From positions 1,300,110 through 1,364,109 of the forward strand of contig JAJQZP010000045.1 in assembly GCA_025403435.1 (NCBI GenBank): DNA of 64,000 bases. The letters are read 5' to 3'. Positions 24,725 to 36,519 of the stretch are shown here, piece by piece. The translations under genes were made by a program, and so were the position numbers. The DNA comes from Artocarpus heterophyllus (Eukaryota; Streptophyta; Magnoliopsida; Rosales; Moraceae). The notes beneath the pieces were generated by a model. The model made no database searches. It saw nothing but the letters and a program-made list of their open reading frames with translations, and had not been told where the DNA came from. The first letter of the stretch is position 1. The number at the start of each line of letters is the position of its first letter.

Positions 24725-27700
24725 TCATGGTTTCCTCGAGGCCCTAAGATTGTATTCATGCTTGATAAGATTAGCTCTAAGCAACATGGATCTAACATCT
24801 CGGTCGAATTCACTGCCTGTCTGTAGAACACGTTGGAAGGTCGCATTCCTTTGATCTGCATGTCTTGCATACAAAATCTTGTTGTGGGAGTCAATCCGCG
24901 CCTGAGCAGAAAAAGCAATGAACAATTACACTAAGCATGAGGTAAAACTCAATCTAAGGCCCACTTCATCCAGACCCCGCTGCAAGAAATTAATCCAACA
25001 ATTATCAGAATTTATACAGCATAATTACTTGGTCAGGATCAAATATTATAAGGGTCCGTTTGGTAAATGGATTTGAATTAGTGATTTAATTTGAGTTAGT
25101 GTAATTTGAATTAGGATTTGAGTTAGTGATTTGAATTGTTATCCGAATTGGTGTTTAGATATGCAAGTAAGTTTTAATCTGAGTATGGAATAAAATTGAA
25201 ATTTGTGTTTGGAGAGGTGGTAAAAATAGTTTTTGATTTATTAACAAATCTAATAAAATCTTAATGTTAATGGTCCTAAAAAATATGCAATATGTATCTT
25301 AATTTATTCCTATCTTTACTAGGAACATAATGAAAAAAAATCATCTCAGTTGGATATCAAATGAAGAAGTTATGATTTTTTTCCTCTAATATAGAAGAGA
25401 GAATTTCAATTTTTACAGTAACAGAGATATCCGAGTATCAAAAGTTTAGGGGAGGGTCAGATACTCAAGTGATTCGGATTTTGGGGGAAACAAACATGCA
25501 TCTAAAGGATTTTTAATACTCGAATCCAAATTTAAGTCCATTAAGTACCAAAAATACTCAAAACAAACAGCCCCTAAATGTCCAATCGCAAGAGAATCAT
25601 ACACAGATATATGAGAACCCTTTTATGGTATGTATAGGCGTAAGAAATAAAAGAAAATGACATTTTAAGTGTTAAACTCTTAATAATTACGCAGAAAAAA
25701 AGTTCCAAATTAACAAGTAGGTATACGGGAAACAAGTTTTAACGGTACCTGGATTTGATTGTCAGTGATCAAAGCTTCGAGCTCTTTCTCTAGCCCTGCA
25801 ACACTCGTCTTGAAAGCATTTGCCATCATACGCAAGTCAACAGACACAAACGGGTGTGTATATTGGATGAGGGCCTTGTTGCGGACTTGATCATATAGTG
25901 TCTCGACATGATCATGCAAATGAGTATCAAGCAGCAGATTTGCTTTGAGATTGCCAAGGTAATCCAAGCATGATGCATAATGACTACATCAAAGGGGGAA
26001 AAGGTTGGCACTTAATGAAACCAAAATAAAAAACATAATTATAACAGGTCTTCATGCCAAATAAACCCAAGAAAATTCACGAATGCCAAATAGATAATCC
26101 CCACAAGGCTTTGAAGTTATCATTCGAACTGCTTGAAATTTAATCAACATGGAAGAATTCAAACTGGAATCAGAAAATCTCCAATCAAACCTATGCCTTG
26201 TCTAATGATGATGGTATAATGACAGTTCAAAAGATCAAATCGAATATCAGAACATTACAAAAATAAAAAATCTGCATACATCAGATTTATCTATTTATTC
26301 CTGGTGATTCTTATTTTTCACTTGTTGGTACCATCTTGAAGTAACAAGTCCATAGATAAACACATTTAATGCTGATACACTGGACCAAATGAACATATAC
26401 AAAATTGCACTACATTACCTCGAGTAGAAATCATTGATAAGCTCCCGAACTTCAGGCACTAACTCTAAGAAATTTCTGAAGTTAAGATTGTCTATAACTT
26501 TGTTCTGCCAAAAAAGAAAAATCATTCAACCAGCAAAAGTACGTCAACTACTATAATAAAGTCATTTGTAAACACAACTACCTAAAAAAGGAGAAAAAAA
26601 ATAAATAGATACCTTCAATTCCGTCCGATCAAAACTCGCAAGCGCACAAAGCCCACCGTATGTTGCAACATCTTGAGGTGCAATTACTTCGTTGTAATGA
26701 TTTGCCAATTCAGGACCAGTTTCCAAGAACTGCATATTGCCATGGCAAATGATATAACTTAAATATCATAGCATGACTTCCAAATTGACCTCATCAGGTC
26801 TTGTAAAAACAAACAGAAGTGGGAAACAAAAAATAACTAGAAATGGATTTCACAAACAATCAAGTCTTCTTGACTAGTTTTAGCTTACAGCATGGAACAT
26901 CTAAGATAATTGAGCTCATCTTAAAGTTAAAGATTGTGAGACAAACAGAAAATTCATAACATTGAAGCATAATATAAAATCCATGCAAAATTTGAAATCC
27001 CAGTCCCACGCTTTATAAAAATACACACGACATTTAATTAAGTACTGTGTCTTCGAATGCAGTATGAAGAAATCAATCTATACCCATTCCAACTTTAAAG
27101 GTTTCCTCACCCAATTAAGCTCCTATATGCTCCATCTGCCAAGTATTTTTATACTGTCACTCCTTCACTGACAGATAACAGCAAGAATTGTCATCCACCC
27201 TAAGCTCTCTAATCGGCAGTCAAAGGGAATACCTGTTGTCCTCCTTTTAATTCTAATGGCAATAAATACCACCATCTTATCTCCGTAAGTATACACAACT
27301 GACAGCAGGGATTGATTAGGATACACTCAGAGCAATAGCAATTGTAAGAAAGATATTAACTTGTACCTTCACACTCTAATCCGTAAATTAACAAAAAAAT
27401 GAAGTTGAACAGTGGAAGAAACCTGTAGGTTTTTATCTACATCCTCTTTATCTGTGTTTAAACGTATAAACATGTACAAGCAATTGTTGCTAAACATATT
27501 ACCAACTGCATTACATTTACTATCAGAATAATGAACAAACAAGCTATAAAACACTATTGTGTTGTTAACAGAAAGAAATCTCACCCAAAACCAATCAAAG
27601 AGTAAGGGGGGAAAAGGTAACAAACCTTACGAGCAGCAAGCTTGTACTTTTTTGCTTCCAAGTGAGCCAACCCAGCAGCACAGCGAAGCTTTGCTGTAGT

Positions 27701-28872
27701 AATCGCATCAAGGTTATTATCAGGTAATTGTTCTGCTTTGCTGACATAGCTCGTAACGTGAGTGAATTGACCCATCTCAATGCTGACCAGAATTGCACTC
27801 ATGCACATATGAATAATATGCTTTGATGTAGTACAATAGTCACGCGTACGAACATAATGTTTAAAAGCATCCCCTAAGGCACCATGTGCATAGTAAAAGT
27901 CTCCAAAATCATTATAACCCATCCTTATGCTTTCTTTGATGAGATTTGTCTGCATAAAGCATTTAAAACAGAAAGAGAATACAGGGGAAAACAAGTCAAT
28001 GGATGGACAATTAACCTAAGGAAACATACATAAAATAACATGTAAGTTTCTCCAAAAAAACAGAATAAATTACCATAAACCAAAGAATTTAGAGCTCAAA
28101 TGCTAGAAAGATCATAGAAGAACAAAGCCCAAACACAGCCATAACTCAACCTAGGTTGACATTCTGAAGCTTCAACGGATACACTTTTCTCATTTAAGAC
28201 ATTATTGTACCTTCCATATTTCAAACTAAATGCATTTCTAGTCATATTTTTAATTCTCATTAAATCATAGATGACATATATACCAGAACTACCACGGAAA
28301 AACAAAAGAAAACCACAACTTAACATATAAACAAGCACATAATTATATCTAACTCGAAATTTCCAAAAGCGAACATCGAATATGAAAAGTGAAAGAAACT
28401 TCATGCACAAGGAAAAAATCACAATTATCCCAAAAAAAATAATAGAGAAAACGAAAAAGACACTCACTCTGTAGGCATTGAGCTCGTTCTCGAGCTTCTC
28501 CTTCTTCTGATCGGCCCTGCGATCGACGGAGTCGCACCAGGCGGAATCCATGGCGTAATTGGGGCCCAAGCGGCCGTCAATCTTCTGCACAACCTCCCTG
28601 AAGAGCTGCGTGTTCTCTCCCTTCTTAATCTCGTCGTACGCCATGCGAAGCGCCTCCAATTGCATCGCCTGGTTGTTGCCGCAGTGGTCAGCGATGAAGA
28701 GGAGGCGCGTGATCTTAGTCCGCCCCGTGTAGAGGCTGGCGTAGGCCTCCACGTCGAGTTGCTCGCCGCTTATGATAGGGCGGCTCCGCTTCTCCTCGTC
28801 GCCGCCAATGCCGTTGGCGTAGATCTCCTCGTCGATCATCGGTCCTCCCGAGGGCTCGTCCTCACCCTCCAT
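24725..28872 (-). CDS. CSN1: COP9 signalosome complex subunit 1 (FUS6/COP11 ortholog)
   Basis: Six coding exons on the minus strand: 28468-28872, 27626-27949, 26613-26729, 26419-26504, 25749-25983 and 24725-24901. They total 1344 bases (447 aa plus stop), with every junction GT-AG and phases closing; Arabidopsis FUS6 is about 441 aa. Recognised blocks are RRPIISGE-like [47 protein letters not shown] and [19 protein letters not shown] (N-terminal helical repeats), then [37 protein letters not shown] and [14 protein letters not shown] (PCI domain, roughly residues 230-400). The tail ends in [20 protein letters not shown]. Family knowledge: CSN1 is a scaffold subunit of the nuclear COP9 signalosome, which removes NEDD8 from cullin ligases and represses photomorphogenesis. 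The N-terminus is Glu/Gly-rich and variable. Intron 5 carries a MITE. Confidence 0.96.
25052..25574. mobile_element. Tourist-like (PIF/Harbinger) MITE in CSN1 intron 5
   Basis: Terminal inverted repeats GGGTCCGTTTGGT (left) and GGGGCTGTTTG (reading in from the right) are flanked by TAA on both sides (25049-25051 and 25575-25577). That is the 3-base target duplication expected for PIF/Harbinger elements. At 523 bases with no coding capacity it is a MITE. Copies of the same family occur at 22025 and 29150. Confidence 0.8.
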
Positions 28873-29149
28873 GGCTGGTTTAGGGTTTTCTGGTTTTGGG
28901 GGAGTTTCGTTAGAAGGGCAAAACTCTAGAGCCAGTGCAGTGTCTGACCCGTGGTCCCTAATTCTTCTAGCGTGTTGTCATATAAGGCGAGAGCTTATAC
29001 GATGTCGCTTTGTTAGCGATAAATGACCCCCTTTTTCCTTTCAATTAATTAAAAAAAAAAAGTTATTAATACCATTAACTCATAACTTTGAGGTCCTTTG
29101 TCATCTTTAAAATCATCATTTTACTTTTTTTAATTTTTAAAACTCTTTA
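28873..29149 (-). promoter_or_regulatory. CSN1 5' leader and proximal promoter
   Basis: About 277 bases separate the CSN1 ATG from a MITE. The proximal part (28873-29030) is moderately GC-rich and would hold the leader. I see no clear TATA box, which is common for housekeeping-type plant promoters. Everything upstream of 29150 is transposon-derived, so the compact promoter may be limited to this stretch. Confidence 0.35.
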
Positions 29150-29691
29150 GATCTATTTAATAAATAGATTTAAATTTATGATTTGATTTAAGTTAATATG
29201 ATTTAAATTAAAATTTAAGTTAGTAATTTAAATTGTTATCTTAATTAACGTTTAAATGTGCATTTAAGTTTTAATATGAGTATAGAATAAAATTAGAATT
29301 TATGTTTAGACAGATAAAAAAGTAATTTTTAATTTATAAACCAATCTAAAAAAATATTAATGTTAATGATCCTAAAAAAAGTGCAATATAGATCTTAATT
29401 TATTCTTTTCTTCACTAAAAACATAATGAAAAAAGAATCATCTCAATTTGATAACAAATGAAGAAGTTATGATTTTTTCTTTCAAATATAAGATAGAGAA
29501 TTTTAGTTTTTACTGTAACAGAGATATCCAAGTATCAAAGTTTAGGAGAGTCAAAACTCTCAAAACTTGGATTCTTGATACTCAAAGGATTCAGATTTTG
29601 AAGGAAACAAATACATATCCAAAGGATTTTTAATACTCGAATCTAAATTTGAGTCTAAAAAATCCAAAAAGTTCTCTAATCAAACAGGTCC
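29150..29691. mobile_element. Tourist-like MITE upstream of CSN1 (third family copy)
   Basis: The left end TTA-GATCTATTTAATAAATAG and right end CAAACAGGTCC are decayed versions of the termini at 25052-25574. The interior aligns throughout (AAGTTATGATTTTTTCTTTCAAATATAAG-type text, GTTTAGGAGAGTCA, GGAAACAAATACATATCC). About 542 bases, non-coding. It has collected more A/T substitutions than the intron copy, suggesting an older insertion. Confidence 0.7.
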
Positions 29692-29962
29692 TTTTATTTT
29701 ATCTCTTTTATTTTTTTGGTTAAAATAAATAAAATATTTGCTCATATGAGTTATACATAGATCATTGAAGACAAAAGCAAAAAATTATATTTGTTAACCT
29801 TTTTTATATTTATTGGGTGTTTAAAAAAAATAATTAAAATTACACACTATAATATACAAAAACTTTGTATTGTAACAAATTTTAGTTTTATATTGGAACT
29901 ACTATTCCGCACAAAGCATTACTTTACGGGAAAATTTGAAAAAAGGATGAAAAGAAAAATTG
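29692..29962. other. AT-rich spacer, no feature seen
   Basis: No open frame of interest and no repeat boundary that I can support. Confidence 0.5.
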
Positions 29963-30330
29963 AATTTAGGAAATGGTCTTTTTTTTTCACCTAAAAACTA
30001 GCTTTCTAGACACAAAAATTGCTCCAATTTTTTTCAGAAAGATAAAGAAAAAATTATAGCAAGGAAAGATACCTTAATAAAAAAAAAAACTTGAGCAGTT
30101 TTTCTGCTCAAAAGGCCTCTTTTTTTGTACTAAAAAACAAGCATTTTAGACACAAAAATTGCTCTAGTTTTTTTCAAAAAAATAAAAAAAAAACTATAAA
30201 AAAGATAGAAATCTCAACAGGATAAAAAAATAAAATAAAATAATTTTTTTACCTAAAAAACTTTTTTTACTGTAAAAAAAAAATCATTTCTCTAAAAAAG
30301 TTTTTTGTTGAAGCCATTTTTTAAAATCTC
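29963..30330. repeat. Foldback MITE-like element, copy 2 with internal tandem duplication
   Basis: The block GACACAAAAATTGCTCCAAT followed by poly-T occurs at about 30010 and again, slightly changed, at about 30148. The right end GAAGCCATTTTTTAAAA is the complement of the left end of the copy at 8862-9135. Poly-A/T rich and non-coding. The boundaries are approximate. Confidence 0.5.
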
Positions 30331-30603
30331 CTTTGCCTTGCGCTTCTCACTTAGGGTTTTTTTTTTTTTTAATCTTTTTGTTACATTTCTTCCGAAATCG
30401 ATTTGTGTGTCTACTAAATTTTAAAAATTCCCAAAACTTTCTCTCATCTTCTTTGGGTGCGCCTCGCACGAAGCTAGAGCGTGGATTCGAGGAAGAACAG
30501 TTGCAGCAGGTCGGATTCCTTTGGTAGTAAATCTTACTCGACGAAATCAGTGGGACAAAAAAAAAAAAAAAGGTTAAAACCAGCCCTAATTTGTGTGTAC
30601 GTG

Positions 30604-31440
30604 GATTGTATAGGCAAGTGAGCATCTCTTGGACTGATCCAAATCCGGATAGAAGGTTTTATGGGTGCCCACTATAATATATTTTTTTTTTTTTTGGAGT
30701 TAACTAATCGTTCATATGTTTTTTTTTTTTTTTTTCGTAATCTGTCATTTTATTAGTTTATAGTTTATTATGTTTTTGTGTTTTTTTTTTTTGAACTGTT
30801 GGCTTCGAATTTATTAAGGCGAGGAAGCTTTTATCATACAGGTTAAGTATGTTTACTATATTTGCTTTGATGACAATGAAATCAAAAAATGAAACAATAA
30901 TTAATGGGTTTTTGTGGAAATAATTCCGCCATAGTTTATTGCCAACATCAATTGATTCTGATCATCTTTCTGATGTAGTATTTTGTGCCATAATCTGTGT
31001 TATTCAAATTACAACTACAAACAAGTCCACGGACTCAGAAAACATAAGTCTAACAGTAAAACAAAATAAAAATAAAAATAAAAAAATTAGATTCGCGCAC
31101 AATCAAAGACAATTTTTTGAGGTGATTTTTCTTTCGTTGCAGATAAATTTTTCATTTTTTTTCCGGTTTTGGATATTGTAGAATGATTTTCGTTTTGGCA
31201 GAAAGATGGAAACATCTGCTGTAAGTCTTTTGATTGGATTGATCCTCTAAAATAAGACATGGTTTGTTGAGATATTTGAATAATAAAGAATATGAATTAC
31301 GCATTAAATGAGGAGATAAAAAAAGAGGATGAAATCCTATTGAATTTGAAAGATGAAGCATTAAAATTGAAGGAACATGAATATGCAGATTATAGAAGAA
31401 AATATAAAATTTACAAGAATTATATTGTAATTTTTATATA
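30604..31440 (+). pseudogene. GRF-type zinc-finger gene relic
   Basis: At about 30617-30680 the plus strand encodes SISWTDPNPDRRFYGCP, the core of the GRF zinc finger (S-W-T-x-x-N-P-x-R-R-F-x-x-C-P). A possible acceptor (TTGTATAG) precedes it. About 530 bases downstream, after the acceptor-like TTTTGGCAG, comes GNICCKSFDWIDPL, matching the second half of the finger (C-x-F-F-x-W-x-D). A lysine/glutamate-rich coiled-coil-like tail follows (about 31290-31430). Stops interrupt both halves. Plant GRF proteins of this short form are common and often carried or copied by transposons. I cannot tell whether this is a host pseudogene or transposon cargo. Confidence 0.5.
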
Positions 31441-31899
31441 TATTTTTTCCTAATATATAAATCTAGTGTAAGTTTGATTGATCTGAAACCAGTTTATGGT
31501 CCTTAAATATAGGTATGGAATTAGTTCAACTTAGTTTCTAATGTGGTTGATTTGTTGTTCCTAACAAGCACTTTCCTTCTTTGTCTGAATAAATTAAGTT
31601 TATTTCAGGAAAAACAAAAGAGCCTGATTTGAATAAATTTTTTTTCTTCTGATGGCATATGACATATAATAGCTTTGTCAATAAGAAAGAACATGATTAA
31701 ATGGTTAAATCTAAACCATATAAAACTTGCTTGTATTAACATGTCAAAGTCATATATTAGCATTTAGCTTCCAAGCATTAGTTCTACACATTGGCAGAAT
31801 AATTAAAAAAAAAAAAAAAAGGGAAACGAAACAAAACAAAAAACTAGCAATACAAACACCAAACACATGTTTAGCTTCTACATTGATATCTTTAAAACA
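31441..31899. other. AT-rich spacer, no feature seen
   Basis: No supported gene. A poly-A run lies at about 31804-31820. It could be non-coding MULE sequence downstream of the transposase gene, but no terminal inverted repeat was found. Confidence 0.45.
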
Positions 31900-32314
31900 A
31901 CAAACACAAATTTCTAAAAGCTGCCAGCATTCAAAAAGGTCATGGCCACTACTTCGGTGCAATGAAAAAGAAAAGGTTAGTACCAGTATGTGTTATTTTA
32001 TGTTGTAGTCAGTTAGGTTACTACCAGTATGTGACATCTTCTCAGGTTCTCTCCTCCTTAACTTTTTAGGACGTCCAGGTTGCTTGTCATTTATAGAGGA
32101 GCCAAAGGGGGTTGTCTAGACTTGGGTCATTCCTTCCCATCAGCTATAGGACGGAAAAGTGGGCCATAAGCTCGCATCCAAGCTTCTTTCTTGTATCATG
32201 CATCAATGTAGACTTCAGGATCTTCATGTTTGTAGAGAATTGCAGCCACAGCATGACGACATGAGATACCATAAAGATTCCATTTCCTGCAAGAGCAACT
32301 GCGAGCAGCCAAGC
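31900..32314 (-). pseudogene. MULE transposase, C-terminal part (SWIM zinc finger), split by an LTR element
   Basis: Read on the minus strand from 32314: LAARSCSCRKWNLYGISCRH, a SWIM-type finger with a C-x-C-x(n)-C-x-H pattern, then AVAAILYKHEDPEVYIDA and a proline-rich stretch. GRPKKLRRR and a decayed zinc knuckle (GHDLFEC, about 31940) follow. This order is that of Mutator-like transposases. Frame changes and stops are present. The reading frame runs straight into the retrotransposon at 32315 and resumes on the far side at 44651, so this is one part of a single interrupted gene. Confidence 0.8.
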
Positions 32315-35045
32315 TCTAACACCCGTTATTTTAACGGGTGTGATTTTTGAAAAATCTAATAAATAAAATGTAAAAATTTAAAATTTTGTAGCATTTAAAA
32401 TTACCAAGTTTATCTTTATTGTTTTAAAAAAAAAATTCAACTTTGGCAATTCCTCATCAAGTCTCCGAAGTAGACATAGAATTAATTCACCTCAATTAAT
32501 AAAAGACATGGAGATATTTTCTCAACCACCTATTTAATTCTTTCCTCATCTTCTTCTATAACTACTCCATTTGTCCCCTCAATTATTTTGGTTTTGCTTG
32601 CAAAAAGTCTCCGTGGGAGACATGATAGTATTTTTTTTTTTAATGATCCCTTGCTTTCTTCTCACAACTTTCCCCGAACCTATCTTGTCTCCCCCTTCCT
32701 CTCAATTATTTTGACACCTTATTATTCAGCCTTCACCACCTTCTTTTCTAATCTCTCATCCTCTTCCTTTCTCACTTCAATTTCTGACTAAAGATACTGA
32801 GCACAAAGCTCTCTTTGCAGCCAAGACAATTATAATTCCTAACCATAGTCATGGCTGTTTTAGAGTCAATTCAAGCTTGATTTTTAACCCAAACTTTGGT
32901 GCTTTTCAAAGGAGTTTTGAGGTAGGTTATCTTTAATCTAAACTTGGTTTTTAGTATGTGTTTCTCCATGTTTAATGCATAATTTTTGTGTTCAAAATTC
33001 ATTGCAAATTTCTAATTATATTAACATGCATATTTGAACATTTATGAACAAAAACACGAGTCTTGAGTTGAAACTGACAATTAACCTTTATTTTGGTTTG
33101 ATAAAAATATTACAAACATGCTAGGAATGTTTAAAACCAGTTTTCATAACTTTAAGATTGACGTTTTAATGTTTTGAGCTTAAAGAGCAAACTTAAGCAT
33201 GTTTTCATCATTATTTGCAAGAAAGGCTAGAGATATGGTTTGATAATGGTTTTAGTATAACACTCATAAGAATATGTTTATTATGATTATATAATGCATG
33301 TTGCATATTTTGGAATAGTTTTGAGATTTTGAACAAGGATAATATGCTTTGGGTTAAAGAAAAACTTGACATTCTATGAACTTTGTAATACCTCTATGGG
33401 CAATGGCTCTTTCTTAAAATTTTTGGGTTAAATTAAAATGAATTTTGTAAATTAGTTTGCATATTTAAAAAGTAGATATCTTAAGCTTTCCAACGAGCTA
33501 TCATGAGCCTAAATTGAAGTTGTATTTTATTTTCTATGAATTTTTCAATTTTCATATTAGAAACTAGTAAACCTGCCAGTGGCAGTAAACCACCCGTCTA
33601 CCTTAAGTAAACCACATGTTAACTCGTGTGTTGATTGTAGATAGTGAACCCGTCTTTTTGCAAAAGTATACGGCCAGTTTGCCATGGTATACCAGCTGCT
33701 AACCTGAACTAAGAACTCAACTTTGCTCACCTTCTAATCCCTTAATATCATGCAACCTTTTCAATACTATCCTAAGTGATTTATGAATCTTATTAGAGAC
33801 TAAAACATATAGATTATATGTATGTATTTTATATTGTGTTTAAGATAAATTTTTTTTACTTTGGTATTTAAAGAAAAATTGCATACAAACTTTAATGGCA
33901 CTAGTGAGATGGGTTTATACATAATTCATTTATGGATGTGGTTATATGTTGTGCTTTAGTTTTAATTGTCCTTATGCACACCTTAGGGTCAAGGATGTGT
34001 AGAGCTAACGTTAATTAATTCCAAGATTAAAAGATTGTTGATAAGCTTAGAAGGTATGGATTCTATTACTCATCTTTTGTGAGGTTTTGGTAAATTAAAA
34101 TTTGGTTGTTTTATGTTGTAAAATATGTATATTGTATGACGAGGAACATAGTGATTTGACATATGTTATAAATTGAGAAGCATAGTTAGAAAAATTGACT
34201 CTATAAATAAAAATTGAATATAGATGAATGGTGAGATGTGAAAAGGGCAGCGGTTACATCCTTAGGCACGATTACCCTAGAAGGTAAAATAGAAGGAAGG
34301 TGATGACGCTTTCTTGGGTCGAAAGTCTCAAAACACACTGTACAAGAATCGATTTGGTGATGACTTGGGGCTTGATGTCCCCTCACCGAAAAACACTTGG
34401 AATGTTTGGAGGGTGGCCAAGCGCATCCATTTGGGTTTCGATGAGTTGAGTGATACTCTATTTAACGTGGATACCTAGAAACAATGATGAATGGTAATAT
34501 TTGTATATATGTATAACTATGAAACTTGGTAATGATTAATTATGGTATCCACGGGATGTGATCATAATAAACCCCATAATCTAGAATAAGATGTAATTTA
34601 ACTAACCATGCAGTTTTAATATGGTAATGAATAAACCATAAGGTGAGTAATGATTTTTCCTACTAGGCATGTCGATGCTCATCCCTATCATATTTCCATC
34701 TCTTAGGTGGAACTCAGTGCAACTTATCTGACAAGGAATAGGCAACAACTCTGCTGGTTTCGTGTTAGAAGATCTTCTTTATTTGTAACCCATATGGAAC
34801 ATGTAAGATTTGTATTATTTTTGTGATGGCTATGTTAAGTTATTTGGTAATGACACTATGGTACTGATGACTGTATTTTAATATTTGGTGTTACACTAAA
34901 ACTGTGGTTTGTATTTACAGTTAAATTTTATTTTCTGTTTATTCCCAAAGACCCATGGGCAATGTTTTATTGTTTTGAAATGATATTATATTTAACTTTA
35001 TTTTTATTTATTCAATACTGTTAACCCCCACATAGGGGCGTTACA
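32315..35045 (+). repeat. 5' LTR of the plus-strand chromovirus
   Basis: Runs from TCTAACACCC (its TG changed to TC; the 3' LTR keeps TGTAACACC) to GGGCGTTACA, 2731 bases. The start contains a short palindrome, ACCCGTTATTTTAACGGGT. Against the 3' LTR, sampled stretches differ by roughly 3-5 per cent by eye. The 3' copy also lacks about 33 bases present here near 33425-33470. Confidence 0.92.
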
Positions 35046-35052
35046 AAATTTT

Positions 35053-35064
35053 TGGTATCAGAGC
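35053..35064 (+). other. Primer-binding site, initiator tRNA-Met
   Basis: TGGTATCAGAGC, complementary to the 3' end of plant initiator methionine tRNA, lies 7 bases after the LTR. This is the usual minus-strand primer site of plant LTR retrotransposons. Confidence 0.9.
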
Positions 35065-35198
35065 CTAGGTTTGGTTAACCTAGGGGGTGTAGCACCATCT
35101 CAAAAATCAATTTTTTTTGAAATGTACTTAAAGTTAAGTGTTAATGTCATCATCATTGGGTACTAATCCTGCTTAAATTTACGCAGCCAGTAGAAACT

Positions 35199-36298
35199 AT
35201 GCCGCCAAGACGTCAAGCACAATCATCTGAGCAGTCACAACCAGTTGAACATGCTCAAGAAGTTGAGCAACCTGAACCGATGGAACAAGCTCAAGAAGAT
35301 GAGCAACCACAACGGGTAGCGCAATCCCCGCTAGCTGCACCAGAAGTGAATAATCTGGGACAAATTCTTCAAGCTTTGCAAAATGTGCAAAGACCTGCGG
35401 AGGCTCGTGATCCTAAGCAACGACATCTAACTCTGTTGAAGGAGTTTATGAAGCAGAAACCCCCCACATTTAGTGGAGAACCTAACCTTTTCATAGCTGA
35501 ACAATGGTTAAAGGCAGTCAAAAAGAAGTTGGATACCTTGAGGATTCCACAAGAGTATTGGGTTGGCTTTTCAACATATATATTGAGGGTAAAGCCGAAG
35601 AATGGTGGGATCTTCAAAAAGACGACTATGACGTGCTGGACCTCACATGGGAGCAGTTTAAAACCATATTTTGCAACACTTATATTCCTCAGAGCCATAG
35701 GCAAGCAATGATGCGAGAATTCAAAAACCTGGTGTAGGGAGATATAACAGTTGGTGAATACCATGCTCGATTCATAAAATTGTCTTGCTACAATCCCGGA
35801 GCTGTATCGGATCCAATGGCGAGATGCGAGAAATTTAGAAATAACTTGAGGCTGAAAATCAGACAAATGATAACTACTGTCCCATCATCAGATTTTCTAG
35901 AACTTGTAGCCGTAGCACAACGGGCAGAGACAGAACTAAATAACTCCTATGGAGAGTACAAAGGTTTTGGTGGGCGTCAAAGGAAGATAAGCAAGAAGGA
36001 AAAGTCACAAGGGCAGGTCACTCAACATAGTGGAGTGACTATCGGTGGTGGATCTTCTGATAGTGGTCGTTTCCAGCTATACGGTTGTCACAACTGTGGA
36101 CAAGTGGGACATCTAAGGAGGCACTGCCCTAACCACCCTGCACAATCATCCTTTACACCAAGACCTCAAGGAAGTCATTTTGGCTCCACTGTATGGGGAG
36201 GGAATCAAAACCTGGGTGCACCTCAACAAAACACTCCAGCTTCCCAAGTCTCAGTAACTCCACCTCGAGGGTTCCAGCCCCAGTACAACTACCAGTAG
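35199..36298 (+). pseudogene. gag of the plus-strand chromovirus, broken
   Basis: Starts MPPRRQAQ with a Gln/Glu-rich lead, then the retrotransposon gag domain (PPTFSGEPN, EQWLKAVKK; after a frame change near 35575, GKAEEWWD and LTWEQFKTIF). A zinc knuckle CHNCGQVGHLRRHC follows at about 36086-36127. One frameshift and an in-frame TAG near 35735 break it. Intact gag forms the virus-like particle and binds the RNA through the knuckle. The region 36300-36500 continues as a low-complexity Gln/Asn/Ser linker towards the protease. Confidence 0.88.
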
Positions 36299-36519
36299 CG
36301 GCCACAGGGTTTTAATTTTTATGCTAATCAGAACTTCCAATCGACTCCACAAGGTTCAATGAATCAAAGGCCATATCTTCCAGGGAGAACTAATAATAAG
36401 GCTAGTAGTAGCCAAGGGAATCGAGGAAAAAGTGATAAGGGAAAGCACCAGCTCAAGCTTATGCAGTTTTGGCTACAACTACACAAGCAAAGTAGGCTGA
36501 TCACTCCGTTGTAGATGGT

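Noticed and set aside
28096..28467. Extension of CSN1 exon 1 to a 258-aa open frame
   Set aside because: The frame simply reads into intron 1; a GTGAGT donor after AATGCCTACAGA joins exactly to the next CSN1 exon.
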